Shown here: positions 45,190 through 56,154 of the stretch, in pieces | How positions within the stretch are numbered: position 1 is the stretch's first letter | How the letters are laid out: each line of letters starts with the position of its first letter | Assembly: GCA_000733355.1 (NCBI GenBank) | Contig: JNVV01000061.1 | Location: 115,567-179,566 of the forward strand | Length of the DNA stretch: 64,000 nucleotides | Origin: Falciphora oryzae | Lineage: Eukaryota > Ascomycota > Sordariomycetes > Magnaporthales > Magnaporthaceae | Reading direction: 5' to 3' | The notes under the pieces: model-generated | Told to the model about the DNA's origin: nothing | Seen by the model: only the letters and a program-made list of their open reading frames with translations | Database searches by the model: none | Made by a program: the position numbers and the translations under genes

Positions 45190-47160
45190 TCCGCCCATGT
45201 GGACGCCTCTGTACCGCTCAACCAGCACCTCCACGGCTCTCTGGTCGAGGCCAGCATCGAAACCTGCCGCCATACTTCGCCCTCTCGTACACATGGGGCG
45301 ACCCGACCCCCGTCGACTCCATCGGCATCGATGGGGCGCGTCTGGGCATCACGGCGAGCTGCGCCGCGGCCCTGCGGCGGATGCTTAGGGGCAAGTTTGT
45401 GACGATGATCTGGGTCGACTCCACCTGCATCAACCAGGGATCCGACCCGGAGGCGCTGGCCGAGCGGAGCGACCAGGTCGCCGTGATGGACGTAATCTAT
45501 CGATCGGCACAGGAGGTTAATGTGCACCTGGGCCCTGGGGACAGCGCCTCCGACGCGGCCTGCGACGCCCTCAAAAGACTGGCCCAGTGGTACCTCGCCG
45601 CCAAAGCCCCCGGCCTGCAGCAGGGGTTTTTCAAGAGGAAATATGACAAGCTCGCCGACGACGTATTGGGTAAGTAAAAGAGACAACTGCGGTGTTTGCG
45701 GTACCATTGAGTTTGGGTTTTGCGGTTGGTTCGCTCGCAAGCGGGTTACTCCGGTGATAAGGACAGGCATTAACGTAAGAAAAAATTGCCAGAAGAGACT
45801 TCGGAACATCCCTACGGAAGACTCCATGGCATCTTCCGCCTCCCCTGGTTTCGTCGCACGTGGGTCGCGCAGGAGGTTGTCCTGGGCCGCAAAGTTATAT
45901 TCTATTGCGGAGAACACCTCATCCATTTCACGCTTCTCGCCGCCGGGGCCGATTTCACGCGCCTACCTTACTTCAAAGCGGACCTGCCTATGGCCCATCA
46001 TTGGCGGTCTTACCTCGACTGGCACATGGCGATGCGGGAGTTCGTCCGCAGACACGAGGCGGGGGAGCCCGTCTCGAATCTCAGCTCACACTATCCGCAA
46101 TACTCTTGGCCCCGGCCCTGCTTCTCGATGCTACGAGACCGGAGGACAAGATCTATGGGCTGTATGCGATCTGCAAGTCCTTGGGGTTTGACTCGCCGGT
46201 CCCGGATTATACCGGGCCCCTGGCCGTCGTATATACCGGGGCGGCGACGGCGATACTCCGTTACGGGGCAGGAAATCTCGATATGCTCTCTCAGGTCTGC
46301 GGATCCCCTAGGGGGTGGGAACTGGGCGATCCTTCTTGGGTTCCCGACTTCTCGGGCTGTATTTCGAAATGGTCGCCCTCAAGCCCTCCCCACATGTCGA
46401 CGCCGTTGCTGACGATGGAACAATCCCGCCTTAAGGCCACCTCAGGTTCTACAAAATGTCAGTACAAATTCGAGCTAGACGGCAGGCGCTGAAAGTCCGC
46501 GGCAGGAGACTGGGCGTGGTGGGCGCTGTCGGAATGCCCTGGCGGACGGGCAACTCGGCCAATATGCTGGGAGGGGCGCAGATGCCGACGGGACAGCTGG
46601 CGGATTGCCTGATCTCCTGCATCGGGAGCTGGTTCGATGTCGCGCAAGAAGGCCGAAGCGACGACCACAACGGTGGCGCTGACGCCACCCAGCGTCTGGC
46701 GAGACTGCTGGGACTCGATGCATTGCAGCCCCTAGCTGCCGAACAGCTTGAAAAGCTGGTGCAGTGCGTATCCGCCCTGGTGACCTATTCGAAACTGGAC
46801 AGGGATAATCCGCCTCTTGTGCGGCCACCCGCACACGCGCAAGAAAATCCGGTTACGGATTACATGCGCGCGGTCGAGCACGCCACCAGCATGCTAGCCA
46901 TGGACACAAAAATGTTAAGCATGGCCTGGAAGACAGTCATGAGAACCGCGCGAGGAGGAAATTTGGGGCTAGGGACTTATACGGTCCGTGTTGGGGACGT
47001 GGTTGCCGTATTTCACGGGTGTTCCGACGCCGCCGTGCTTCGTCCTTGGGGTGGCTGGTATAGATATGTTGGGCCAGCATATGTGGAAGGGGTTACGGAT
47101 GGCGGTTGGTGGAGGAATTCGACGACTGCGGCGGACGATGACTGGTTTGTTTTGGTCTGA
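45190..47160 (+). pseudogene. HET-domain (heterokaryon incompatibility) protein with three frameshifts
   Basis: The HET domain blocks occur in order: PPYFALSYTWGDPTPVDSIG at about 45280, MIWVDSTCINQGSDPEALAE at about 45405 with SDQVAVMDVIYRSAQEVNVH, and after a normal intron (GTAAGT after GACGTATTGG, acceptor near 45804) FRLPWFRRTWVAQEVVLG. The HET family C-terminal signature VGDVVAVFHGCSDAAVLRPW then YRYVGPAYVEGVTDG is present before the stop at 47160. Frame changes without splice signals lie near 45270, 46085 (before ILLAPALLLDATRPEDKIYG) and 46490. HET proteins trigger cell death after fusion of unlike strains. Either a dead gene or an indel-affected one. Confidence 0.75.
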
Positions 47161-47639
47161 TTTCCATGTTTCCCTGTGGTGCCCAAGCATGGGCATCATG
47201 GTAGTACGAGATGGCGAGACCGGCGGTGGAGACGCTATCGCTTTTTCAGTTGATAGCAAATGGCAACAATGGTCCCTGCGAGGCCAAGAAGAGTTCAAGC
47301 CCCTTATACCATAAATCCCACCCACCCGATCTCGCCTTCTCAAACCACGAGGAGGCAGGAACCCACGAGACCCTCCACTCCCTTCAGTCACGCCAGCTCC
47401 GTCTTGTGGCCGTCGGAATCGGCACAAGAGACCGTGGCCCTGCCCTGCTGCCCCTTGGACAATCCCCTCGGCCTTACCGCCCCAGCAACCTGAGCCTCGG
47501 GAAAAGTTTTGATTTGAGTTTTCGTTATCGCCGCCGCCGCCGCTACTGCTGCAGCACTTTCGCTCGAGCCACTGCGTTGAGCCCACGAGACACGATTTTG
47601 CACCTCGACATCTCTCGAAATTTGGCCAAGACGGCGACC

Positions 47640-48660
47640 TCGTAAAACCTCTCGACCCCGTCCCCCGAAAGGCCGCCCTACTCCGTCGGTCAGCCCTACC
47701 CGCCGAAGCTCTCGCCCTCCGCAGCCGCCGTCGCCACCGTCCACCGCCTCAGCACCCCCAAGCAACACGTCGCCGACGCCTCGACCGCCCGCACGCCGAG
47801 TCCCAACTACTTCGGCCTCATCGTCGAGCCGACCCCCGACCCGCGCGACTCGGCCATGCTGCCCCGGGAAAACTGGAGCCCCGCCACGTCATCAGTCCGA
47901 TCCTTCGCCGCTGCCATCCCGAAGCAGGTGCCTCTCGACGCGAATCCCGAGTTCGAGGCCTTTAGGAGACAGGCCGACGCCAACAGGGGAAGCTCTGGCT
48001 TCAGAGGAGCGACAAGCCGTTGGACACGGCCGCCGCGCCGCCGCCCTCCGCCGCCCCCAAGAGCGGACTTCCTGGAGGGCTCTAGCTCTCCCTAGGCCGG
48101 ATGGACATTGACGCCGACTCCAACAGTCTCCACGACTCGGCATACGTGTCGGCAGACTCGAAACGGAACTCGGAAGCGTCCCTCAATCCGCCGCCCTTCT
48201 TCGACATGCCGAGGCACGAGTCCCCCGCCCAGTCTGATTCGCTCTTCGACAAGCGCACCTCGCCGCCGTCCGTGGAGGACAGGCATCCACGCCTCTCGTT
48301 CGCCCAAGGGCGGCCAGATCCCCCCGCTCCCGCCATGGGTCCAGGCACGGCAGGGCGGAGACGATGCTGGGGGCGGGCTCCGAATCGGGCAGCCCCGCCG
48401 CGATTGGGGCAGCCGAGCTCAAGGTTCTGGTACAGGGGCCGTCGACAGGCCCCATCCTGCTGTTGGACATCCACTCTCACCAAAAGTATGCCACCTCGCG
48501 CATACCGGGGGCGCTGAATCTGTGTATCCCGGCCACGATTCTCAAGCGAGCTAGTTTCAACCTTAAGAAGCTGGAGAATACCTTTCAGTCGGGAGCCGAC
48601 TAGGAGAAGTTCGCCAAGTGGCGCAAGACCAGCCACCTGATTGTAGTTATATCCATAAAC
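47640..48660 (+). pseudogene. Truncated rhodanese-containing tyrosine phosphatase (Pyp-type) copy
   Basis: The first part reads PNYFGLIVEPTPDPRDSAML, then VRSFAAAIPKQVPLDANPEF and EAFRRQADANRG, matching my memory of the N-terminus of fungal rhodanese-PTP proteins. A one-base shift near 48005 leads to MDIDADSNSLHDSAYVSADS. A second shift leads to the rhodanese-like segment LLLDIHSHQKYATSRIPGAL then NLCIPATILKRASFNLKKLE. TAG at 48601-48603 interrupts GAD*EKFAKW (CAG to TAG fits). After about 48650 similarity stops and no phosphatase active site (HCxxGxxR) follows. So it is a partial, dead copy; the functional gene would be elsewhere. Confidence 0.55.
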
Positions 48661-48969
48661 CCGCAGATGCACGCCGACAGCTCCAAGGGTAGAAGAGCTA
48701 TGGAATGTTGGCCGTCGAAAGAACGCGTGGGATGTTGGTGTGTGTATGTGTACAAACGGCACGCGGGCTGCGAGTTGTCAAGTACTCGAAGCCCTTGGCC
48801 AAGGCATGGAGAGCGAGGCCCAGACCCGCTTGGCGGAGCAGTTGCTCGCGTAGCGTCGACGGACGTTATTGTCCATCCGGGAGCACATCGGAGGGAATTG
48901 GAGGGCATGGACAGAAGAGGCCTAGACCTGCTTGGCGCTGGGGTCGGCTGCGCCGTTGCTGATTCGGTC

Positions 48970-50325
48970 CTAACCCGGAGTTCCTTGAGCGAGCACGTTT
49001 CTGGAAAATGCGTTTGCTGGCCCCTGTTCTTCACTACCGCCCCAAGTCCACCTGACCAACATGGGGCAGGCAATGCTGTAGTTGGACGACCAGCATCGCA
49101 GTGGCTGTTTATTGCCTGGCAAAACTGTCAAGAACAGCGAACCAATGGGCGACCCAAGGCCCCAGGCAGCGCATGATCCAGCCGAGCCAGGGCTACGACT
49201 GCACCGTGCCACGCATGGAGCCCCGGTGTTAGCGAAGTCCGGCCGGGTGCATGGCGACAACCTTGAGGTCCAGGTTGCGCCGCGCGAGCGCCTTGGTGGG
49301 GTGCATGTGGTTGGTGGTGGCGCGTGCGAGGGCACGCTCTGGGTCTCCGAGTGCAGTAATTTGATATCCACGGTTGTTTCCGGGCAAGAAGACGTGACCC
49401 TGCACAATGGGCTGCTGAACGCAGGGAGTAAGGTGAATGAAGATGGGGTCTGCCGAACGGGCAGCTCGAGTCCAACGGAGAAGCCCTCTCGCCCGACGCT
49501 CGTAAATACCGAATGAGCGGCTACTGCACCCGTCCAAGGCAAGGAGCCCGAGGAAGTCGTATAGTGAAATTGGCGGTCCTCCACCCGCAGCTGGGCGCCG
49601 AACGCGGTCGATTTGAGTGTCTGGCGGTCCCCGTACAGGTAGGAGGTCATTAACTGAGCGCGGGATTCTCTGGCGCCATAGCGGTCCTCCTGAGGCGGAT
49701 CAAAGAGGACAATGACCATGTCGTCCACGAGGACCAGCAAGGATGGGTATGGCTGGATGGGCGCATCGGGGGTTGATCTCTGATGAAGGAATTCGATTGG
49801 ACAGCCCCATTCCGCCGGCGGCAAAAGAACTGTTGTCCGCCGGAGGCAATGGCCCTTGGGGTGGAGGAGGATAGAGAGCGTCTTTGGGACTTGGGGCCTC
49901 CACAGTATGATGACCTGGAGGTTCTAATCTCCTGTGGTGAATGGATGGGCCTCTGTCCAGGAACGAAAACTCCTGAGGATGGGTGTCTGACCACCCAGCC
50001 TGTGTCAGGATAACCGCCTCGGCGTCAATATCGACGACGAGAAGATACAGGTCGAAAACGACAGGCGGAACCCCATACGGGGCGATCGCATCCTCGAACC
50101 AAACAAGACTGGGACGTCTTGCTTCTGTAGAAGGCTGCAAGGATTATATCTTGGTGCAACAGCCATGTCGATGGAACAGCTGGCTTCTGTCAAAAGGGTG
50201 GTTTGGGAATTGGCAGATTTGGTGTCGGTGCAAGCGATCGCGACTGAAAATACCGAGCGACCAGGATGGACCGCCGCCAAGGCGAACACAACCGGCTCCA
50301 CGCGATTGCCGCTCCCGAGCGCCAC
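48970..50325 (-). pseudogene. Unrecognised protein-coding gene with frame changes
   Basis: Three protein-like stretches follow each other on the minus strand in different frames: GSGNRVEPVVFALAAVHPGR and VFSVAIACTDTKSANSQTTL at about 50310-50180; SLVWFEDAIAPYGVPPVVFD and LYLLVVDIDAEAVILTQAGW at about 50110-49990; and EFLHQRSTPDAPIQPYPSLL, MVIVLFDPPQEDRYGARESR and TSYLYGDRQTLKSTAFGAQL at about 49790-49580. Composition is clearly coding-like. I cannot name the family; the pieces suggest a soluble beta-rich protein. Exact ends are unknown. Confidence 0.45.
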
Positions 50326-50547
50326 AAAGGTTCACCCCTACGCGCCTGGCGGAGACGGGACTACTGGAGTGGTGGTTCCCGCACGGCTGCAACTATATCT
50401 GCGCACATGGACACAAAAAGATGGTCACGGGCTTGCGATCACAACACTGCACACATGATTGGAGCTGGCTCAGTTGGATTAGGAAGCACTATTTGCTATA
50501 AACATAACCCTAGCCCTTCGCTGCTTTCGTGAAAGCTCGGTTCCCCT

Positions 50548-51101
50548 TTACTCGTAAATGTGCAGCTCAGCCTGGGTCTGGTCCTTGACGCAGGACGTGG
50601 CGCCGTTCTCAACGAGGCAGTAAGTAGGAACGACGAAATTGCCCCAGAAACCGAAACTAGAAAAAGAGAAGAGGATTCGTCTTGTTAGCTTCGTGCAGTT
50701 GAAGGTCTCTTCCCATATCAGGCCAGGTTACGGCCAGGGTACATAGGTACTTACGCGGGGGCGATCTGGTGGTAGGCGGTAAGGTTGAAGACGTTGTCCT
50801 TGCTGGAGCGGATGTTGAACCGGTACGCGTCGTTGGCCGAGCCGCCGTTGCAGTTGACGATGTCGGAGCCCAGGCCCTTGGGGTTCGAGGCCTCGCAAAC
50901 GAAGGCGGCGACGCCGGCCTCGCGGTGCGAGATGATCTGGAAGCTGATCGAGGTGACGGGCCCGTCGTTGTTCAAGCTCTTGTTGACGGCCTTGAACTTC
51001 TGGATGGTGATGGTCTCGCGAGGGTCCGGGTTGGCCAGAGGGGCCGGGGCGGCTAGGACAGCGCCGAAGAGGGCGGCGGCGGCGGCGATGGAGAAGCGCA
51101 T
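50548..51101 (-). CDS. AA1-like (Alt a 1-like fold) secreted protein, 151 residues, intact
   Basis: Exons 51101-50755 and 50656-50548 join in phase (GC|T) across a 98-bp intron with a GTAAGT donor and TCTAG acceptor. A signal peptide (MRFSIAAAAALFGAVLAAPA) precedes a beta-rich domain: VTSISFQIISHREAGVAAFV, four cysteines after it, the NLTAYHQIAPAFGFWGNF block, and a C-terminus SCVKDQTQAELHIYE. Length, cysteine number and the '...YHQ...FGFWG..VPTYC' ending fit the fungal AA1-like family, whose members are secreted and include allergens and plant-interaction proteins. The assignment comes from pattern memory; Cys spacing was not compared by alignment. Confidence 0.7.
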
Positions 51102-51262
51102 TTTGAGATGAGGAAAAAGAGCGAAGGGTATGTAATTACTCAGGATTGAATTAGGGTCGTAGAGCGTAGTAGTCTTCGTAAAAAGCGAGTGTATAATGGG
51201 CGAGCTGAGAGCGGGCTGAAGAGCAGAGGGGAAACGACAGAAACCAAGTCCGAGTCGATGGG

Positions 51263-51270
51263 TTTATATA
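51263..51270 (-). promoter_or_regulatory. TATA box of the AA1-like gene
   Basis: Reads TATATAAA on the minus strand, about 165 bp before the ATG at 51101. Confidence 0.5.
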
Positions 51271-51274
51271 GAGA

Positions 51275-51925
51275 ATCCACAAAGAAAAGTCATGCTGTTA
51301 ACACATGCCAGCCCCTTTTCCTGGCAAGATGCGACGTCTCTTGGACAGCCGGCGAACGCCGCGATGGTGGAGGCTGCGTGAGGTCATGGATGGGGCGCAC
51401 TCCACCAAGGGGCTCGTTCGTTCTTCTCCCAAAACGCTGGCAAATCCGAGATGGACCCGTCGGCAGGGTTGACGGCCAAGGCGGATCCTGGGCCGTCCCA
51501 TGCTTGACTGCGGCAATCCCGACCCGGGGTCCCCACACGAAAGTTCAATACGAGAAAAAACTCGATCTCGTTTGTCATCCGTCCACCCGCTGTCAAGATT
51601 GCTTTATGCAACGGGGCCGCACCCAGTGCGTCTGATTTTTCTTCTATTCTTTTTTTCTCTTCTTCTTTCCGAGTATCTAAATGTTCCTTCCCCCGGATCG
51701 TCACAATTTGCCGGAGACCCTGGCTTTCCGTCCTATTGTGTCATAACCCGACACATTTGGTTGCAGGGCGCGGTACAATTCAGCAAACCAGCGACACTTC
51801 CTCGTAGTCGCTTCTGTCTCAGCTTGTCTCCGAGTAGGGTGGCGCCAAGGCTCGGCTGTGCTGGTTGGGCTATGGGTAAAAAGGGGAAGGCCAACGGTTT
51901 CGGAAAGAAAAACCCAGATGGGTGA
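51275..51925. other. Intergenic, no supported gene
   Basis: No domain in any frame. Confidence 0.45.
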
Positions 51926-51926
51926 C

Positions 51927-52440
51927 GATCCAGCCAACGCTATACACGCATTGGAGCCCGCTCGTACAAACGCTGACGGGCCATACCGCTTCGGTTAAGG
52001 CCGTCGCCTTTTCGCCGGATGGCCAGCTTGTAGTGTCGGCGTCGGATGGAACGGTCAAGCTGTAGCACGCCGGCACGGGCGAAGAGACACAGACGCTGCC
52101 GGGGGACCGTCTCATTCGTACTATTGGTTTCGACGTCTCGATGCCGCCTCTCCTCACAAATACGGGTCGCATAAACTTCGGCAGCGCCGCTCCCGTGGCG
52201 GCTCAGAATAGCGAGGTCGCTGACGCCGCTCCCGCCGCAGGAGCGGACACCCAGCGGCGGCGGGAGCAGCGGGAGCAGCAGCTGTACGGCCTCGACTGCG
52301 ATGGGTCCCGGATCACATGGAACGGAGAGCGCGTGCTGTGGCTGCCACACGAGTTCCAACCGTCATCATCGGCTGCATGGGGAGCTACGATCGCCATCGG
52401 CTGTCGGTCGGGCCGGGTCCTGTTGTTCAAGTTTAGTGAC
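51927..52440 (+). pseudogene. WD40 C-terminal end of an NLR (NWD/HET-E-like) protein
   Basis: The plus strand reads WSPLVQTLTGHTASVKAVAF, SPDGQLVVSASDGTVKL, then TAG (52063-52065) where the family has Trp, and HAGTGEETQTLPGD with IRTIGFDVS. The closing segment GLDCDGSRITWNGERVLWLP then HEFQPSS and WGATIAIGCRSGRVLLFKF is the usual tail after the last WD40 blade. Only one blade and the tail are left. TGG to TAG is a G-to-A change, the other-strand form of C-to-T. No NACHT lies upstream, so this is a detached fragment. Confidence 0.75.
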
Positions 52441-52489
52441 ACCTTATACAGGCCTTCCTTCCCTCGTACTGAATGTCTATAACTCTCCT

Positions 52490-55400
52490 CGGGCGGCGAG
52501 CGGCTCGTTGCCAGGCGGCGCCGCCTTCGTCGTGGGCTGTCTCTGGCGAACAGAGCGTCTCGGAGGCTGCGGGGATGTTTCTGCGGACCATCTCTGTTTT
52601 GGACGTCAGTACTCCGCTTGCAAGCAAAAAAATAAAAAAAAAATAAAGCGACAGCGAGGTTGGGAATAGCTTCACCGATCAAATCCACGTTGGTACGTAT
52701 CGCTAGCACTCGTTGCTGGCCAAAATGTCGCGTTCTGCCAGTTCGACGGACAGATTTTTGCTGTATTTTGGTGGTGGCGGCGTCCGACTACCCAGGTCGG
52801 TTTGGACCACTGTCCTCATCTTGTGCGTGCAAAACGGCGAGAAGCTCTTGAGAAGCAATTGGTCCGTAATGGAATCTAGGTCCGACACCCTCAAAATCCT
52901 CTACGGGCTAGCCACCAGGGATCCAATATCATGGTCAGCAATTCACTCCGACTCGGCAAGCCAATGCTTATACACACACCTCATCCCTCCTCGAACCTAT
53001 CAATTCTTGGCATTGTGCTGTTAGTGCACACTGCCAAATTGCATACAAATCCTTAACACCCGCCAATCCAGCGATCCAACACCAACAACACGCCCGTCAA
53101 CGGCGCTGGCAACGGCATGCTGCCGTTGCCAGCAGCCCCCCTAGCCAACAAGGTGGCACCACACCCAGGGTTGCCTCGGCGGACTCTCGAGGGAGGCAAC
53201 CACCTTGGTTAGGTGCTGGCGCTGCCGTGCCACGGTTGATTCTTGGCTCGGAGTCTGCCTACGCTTACGCTTTTATCGGTGCCTTTGATGCGGTCGCGTC
53301 GCAACGCCGAGATGCGTGCGAAGGCATCGCCAACCCGCAAAGGGAAGCTCCGAACAGGTCGCCGGGCGGGCACCTGCCACCTACCTGTGGGGTCCGTGCT
53401 GATAAGATAAGCACCACCCAATTACGATATCTTAGTGTACGCTCCACCCTCCCACCTCGACCACAACGCACCCTTCAAACCTCGACCACAGCCTCCACCC
53501 CCCGGCCCTGCGTTTACGAGCGCGCTCGGATCTGCGCTCTGTCGTATTTTCCATATCACCGTCGTGGACGATCTCATTTCTAATCGCTGTGGATCCCCGC
53601 GGCCCTGTCCTCGTCCTCACTCGGGCCTCGGCTGCACCCGCGCAACTTGTAGGGCGAAGCGGCCCTCATTCGTGGACCCTCCCTGATACGACATCCTCGG
53701 CTCCTTCTGCTCGCCTCACACCCGAGAATCCGCCCTACCGTTCCCGATCCGCCGGCCTCCTGATGGCGTCGTCATCCGGTATGTTTCTGTGCATCAGAGC
53801 TCTCCTCCTTCTCTCCGGTCGCCCTCCCTCGTGTTGACCTCTTCCACGCACAGGTTCGCCGGGAGACCGGTCCCGACATCGCAGCCCGCGGGCTCCAGTC
53901 CGCTTGGACAAAAGCGCTCGTCCGCGACGGCTTCCGGCGCCGGTTCGTCCTCCTCCCTCATGGCTCCGGTTACTGTCGGGTTCGCCGTTTAATCTGCTAA
54001 CCTAGATTCCTCTGCCAGACTGTCCTCCCGGCCGCGACCTCCCGTTTCGCACCCCATCTTGGCCGCCGGGTATGCCCGAGCCCGATAAAGATCCGGCTGC
54101 TTGGCCATCCAAGCGCGCATGCGTCGGGCCGAGCGACGCAGATCGCATCCGGGACTGCGCCGCCTATCAGCTCGCGTCCGATCATCTGTGGCGGTGCCAC
54201 TACGACGCCAACGCGTCCACGGCCAGGATCACCGGAGAAGAGGACGAGAGGCTCGATGCGGCCATGAACGTGGTCTACGACGGCCGGTCAGACGGTTAGA
54301 AGCCGGTCCGGCCCGGCACTTTCATCTCGGGCTCGCCCAGAAATGCCTTGCTCCATGGCAGGGACAACCGGGTCGGTGCTTCTTTTCCTTTTTCTATCTT
54401 CTTTCCTATATCTTCTTTCCGTTCCTGTATCTTGGTTTTTGCCGTTGCATCTTGCTTTCCTTCCTGTGTTTTCCCCCTTTTCCTGCCTCGCTTCCCCAGC
54501 TAACCTGTTCCCTTCGTTTCCTATTTTCTAGCACGACCGCCCGAATCACGGCTGATATCCTCCCGAGATCCGTGTCGTCGGGCAAAAATAATCGAACTGC
54601 TGCGGCGTAAATCACCGGACATCTCCGTCAACCACACGGACGCCGACGCCCTCAGCAAATGGCCCCCCGCCGTCAGCGTCGAAACTAAGAGGCCGGGCGA
54701 GTCGCATAAGCAGGCCTACCTGCAGATCGGGGTTAAGCAAGCCCCCAGTGGAATATGCTCGAGTGGCAGCAACGGGAACTGCGGCAGTGGCAATAACAGG
54801 CGGATGAGGGTGGGCTGGGAAATGGAGAGGAGGAATAAGGGGACACAGCAGCCGCTGCCCCACCACCATCACCTGGACACATCATACATTCCTCCACCGC
54901 CGCCGCCGCCGTCCCCTCGCCGCCGCTGGCGTTCCTCCCGGCCATCATCGTCGTGAGCCACGACGCGCGAGGGCGGCGACGGCGGCCGGACGGTGCTGTG
55001 GACCCGGTGCAACATGTGCGGCACCGAAACCCTGCTCGGCATTTACACAATCATCTGCTGCGTGCTCGGCTGGCCCGGTACACTGCCGATAGGTACTGGC
55101 CGTGGTATGCCGAGACCATCTTGGGCCTGCGCCTCGAGGCGGGGGAGAGGTTAGATAGGTAGCTGACGGAGACTCCGGATGTATCAACCTCTTCCATAAC
55201 TCGGTTAAAAGCCTTGTCCTGACGCACGTCATCTTCCCCCTCGCGACGTGTTGGTGCTGAACTTTAGACGCGCATGCCACTACGTCGGCGCCCGGCAGCT
55301 TCACAACTGCGACGCCGTCCGTAGCCTGTCTCCAGAACACGGAGCGGTGGATCCGGTGGCACAGCGGCTGCCCCAGGAGGGCCCAATCCTCTCGTCAGAC

Positions 55401-56150
55401 CTTGGACGCATCCCTAGGATGTCGACAGGGTAGTGCCGACGTCTCAAGCAGTCGTTTCGGACAAGGAAACACCGCTATTTTTAAAGGCGGTCGTCCCATG
55501 TCGTTATCTCCCACGTCATTTCGGCCGCCCTAGCCAGCACGACAGTCCGCAAACGCCGCCGTCAAGCTCGTCGCAGCCCGCTAGTCAGTCTCCTAGCTTT
55601 CGTCCGCATATGATCCATGCAACTTTTCAGAGATATCTGCTGCCGCTTGAGCCTGTCTGCGTAGGACTATCTACGCCGCAGGCAGCAGAGGCTAAGTAGG
55701 CCAGCCACCGGCCCGTGCCGTGGTGCCTGAAGCACCTCGCAAAGATTTCAAGTCGACGCCACGGTTAGGCCCAGCAGCAGGAACGCTTGAGGCTGTTACG
55801 CGAGCTTCCCAGAGTGGCCAATCACGATAACCTCGCTTTCTTATGGCGTCTGCGCTCACGTCCCTGCCGCCTTCTTAGAAACACCGGACCAAGCCATCAC
55901 AGCTAGTCTGGGCTGAGATAGATGACGCCCGCATGCTCGGATTTGGCACGTGCGTCCGTGCATTTCCGACACCTGGAGTTGACCCAGCGAGAGGCCAGCT
56001 TCCTCATCGACGAAATGGCCCTAACACTTCACCCGGGAACAGAAGGAAAAGACCAATAAACATCCACACGCTGTTAAAGCTGAGGCAAAGAAAAGACCGG
56101 GCTGTCGAAAAGATTAAGACCATGAGATGGCGCCGACAACAACGCCAATT
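52490..56150. other. Long stretch without a confident gene
   Basis: A 75-codon plus-strand frame at 54072-54299 (MPEPDKDPAAWPSKRACVGP..., ending NVVYDGRSDG) looks protein-like but is unrecognised. Other frames (52713-53024, 55433-55699) show no domain. Simple GC-rich and CT-rich segments are frequent. Confidence 0.35.
53105..53133. repeat. Perfect 29-bp palindrome
   Basis: Two 13-bp arms (GCTGGCAACGGCA and its reverse complement) flank TGC. A looser inverted pair (AAGGTGG and CCACCTT) lies at about 53149-53214, so the area may be a small inverted-repeat element. Confidence 0.75.
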
Positions 56151-56154
56151 ATTA

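Noticed and set aside
45108..45926. A 272-codon minus-strand frame
   Set aside because: It lies opposite the HET domain, whose plus-strand motifs are unmistakable; this frame has no domain.
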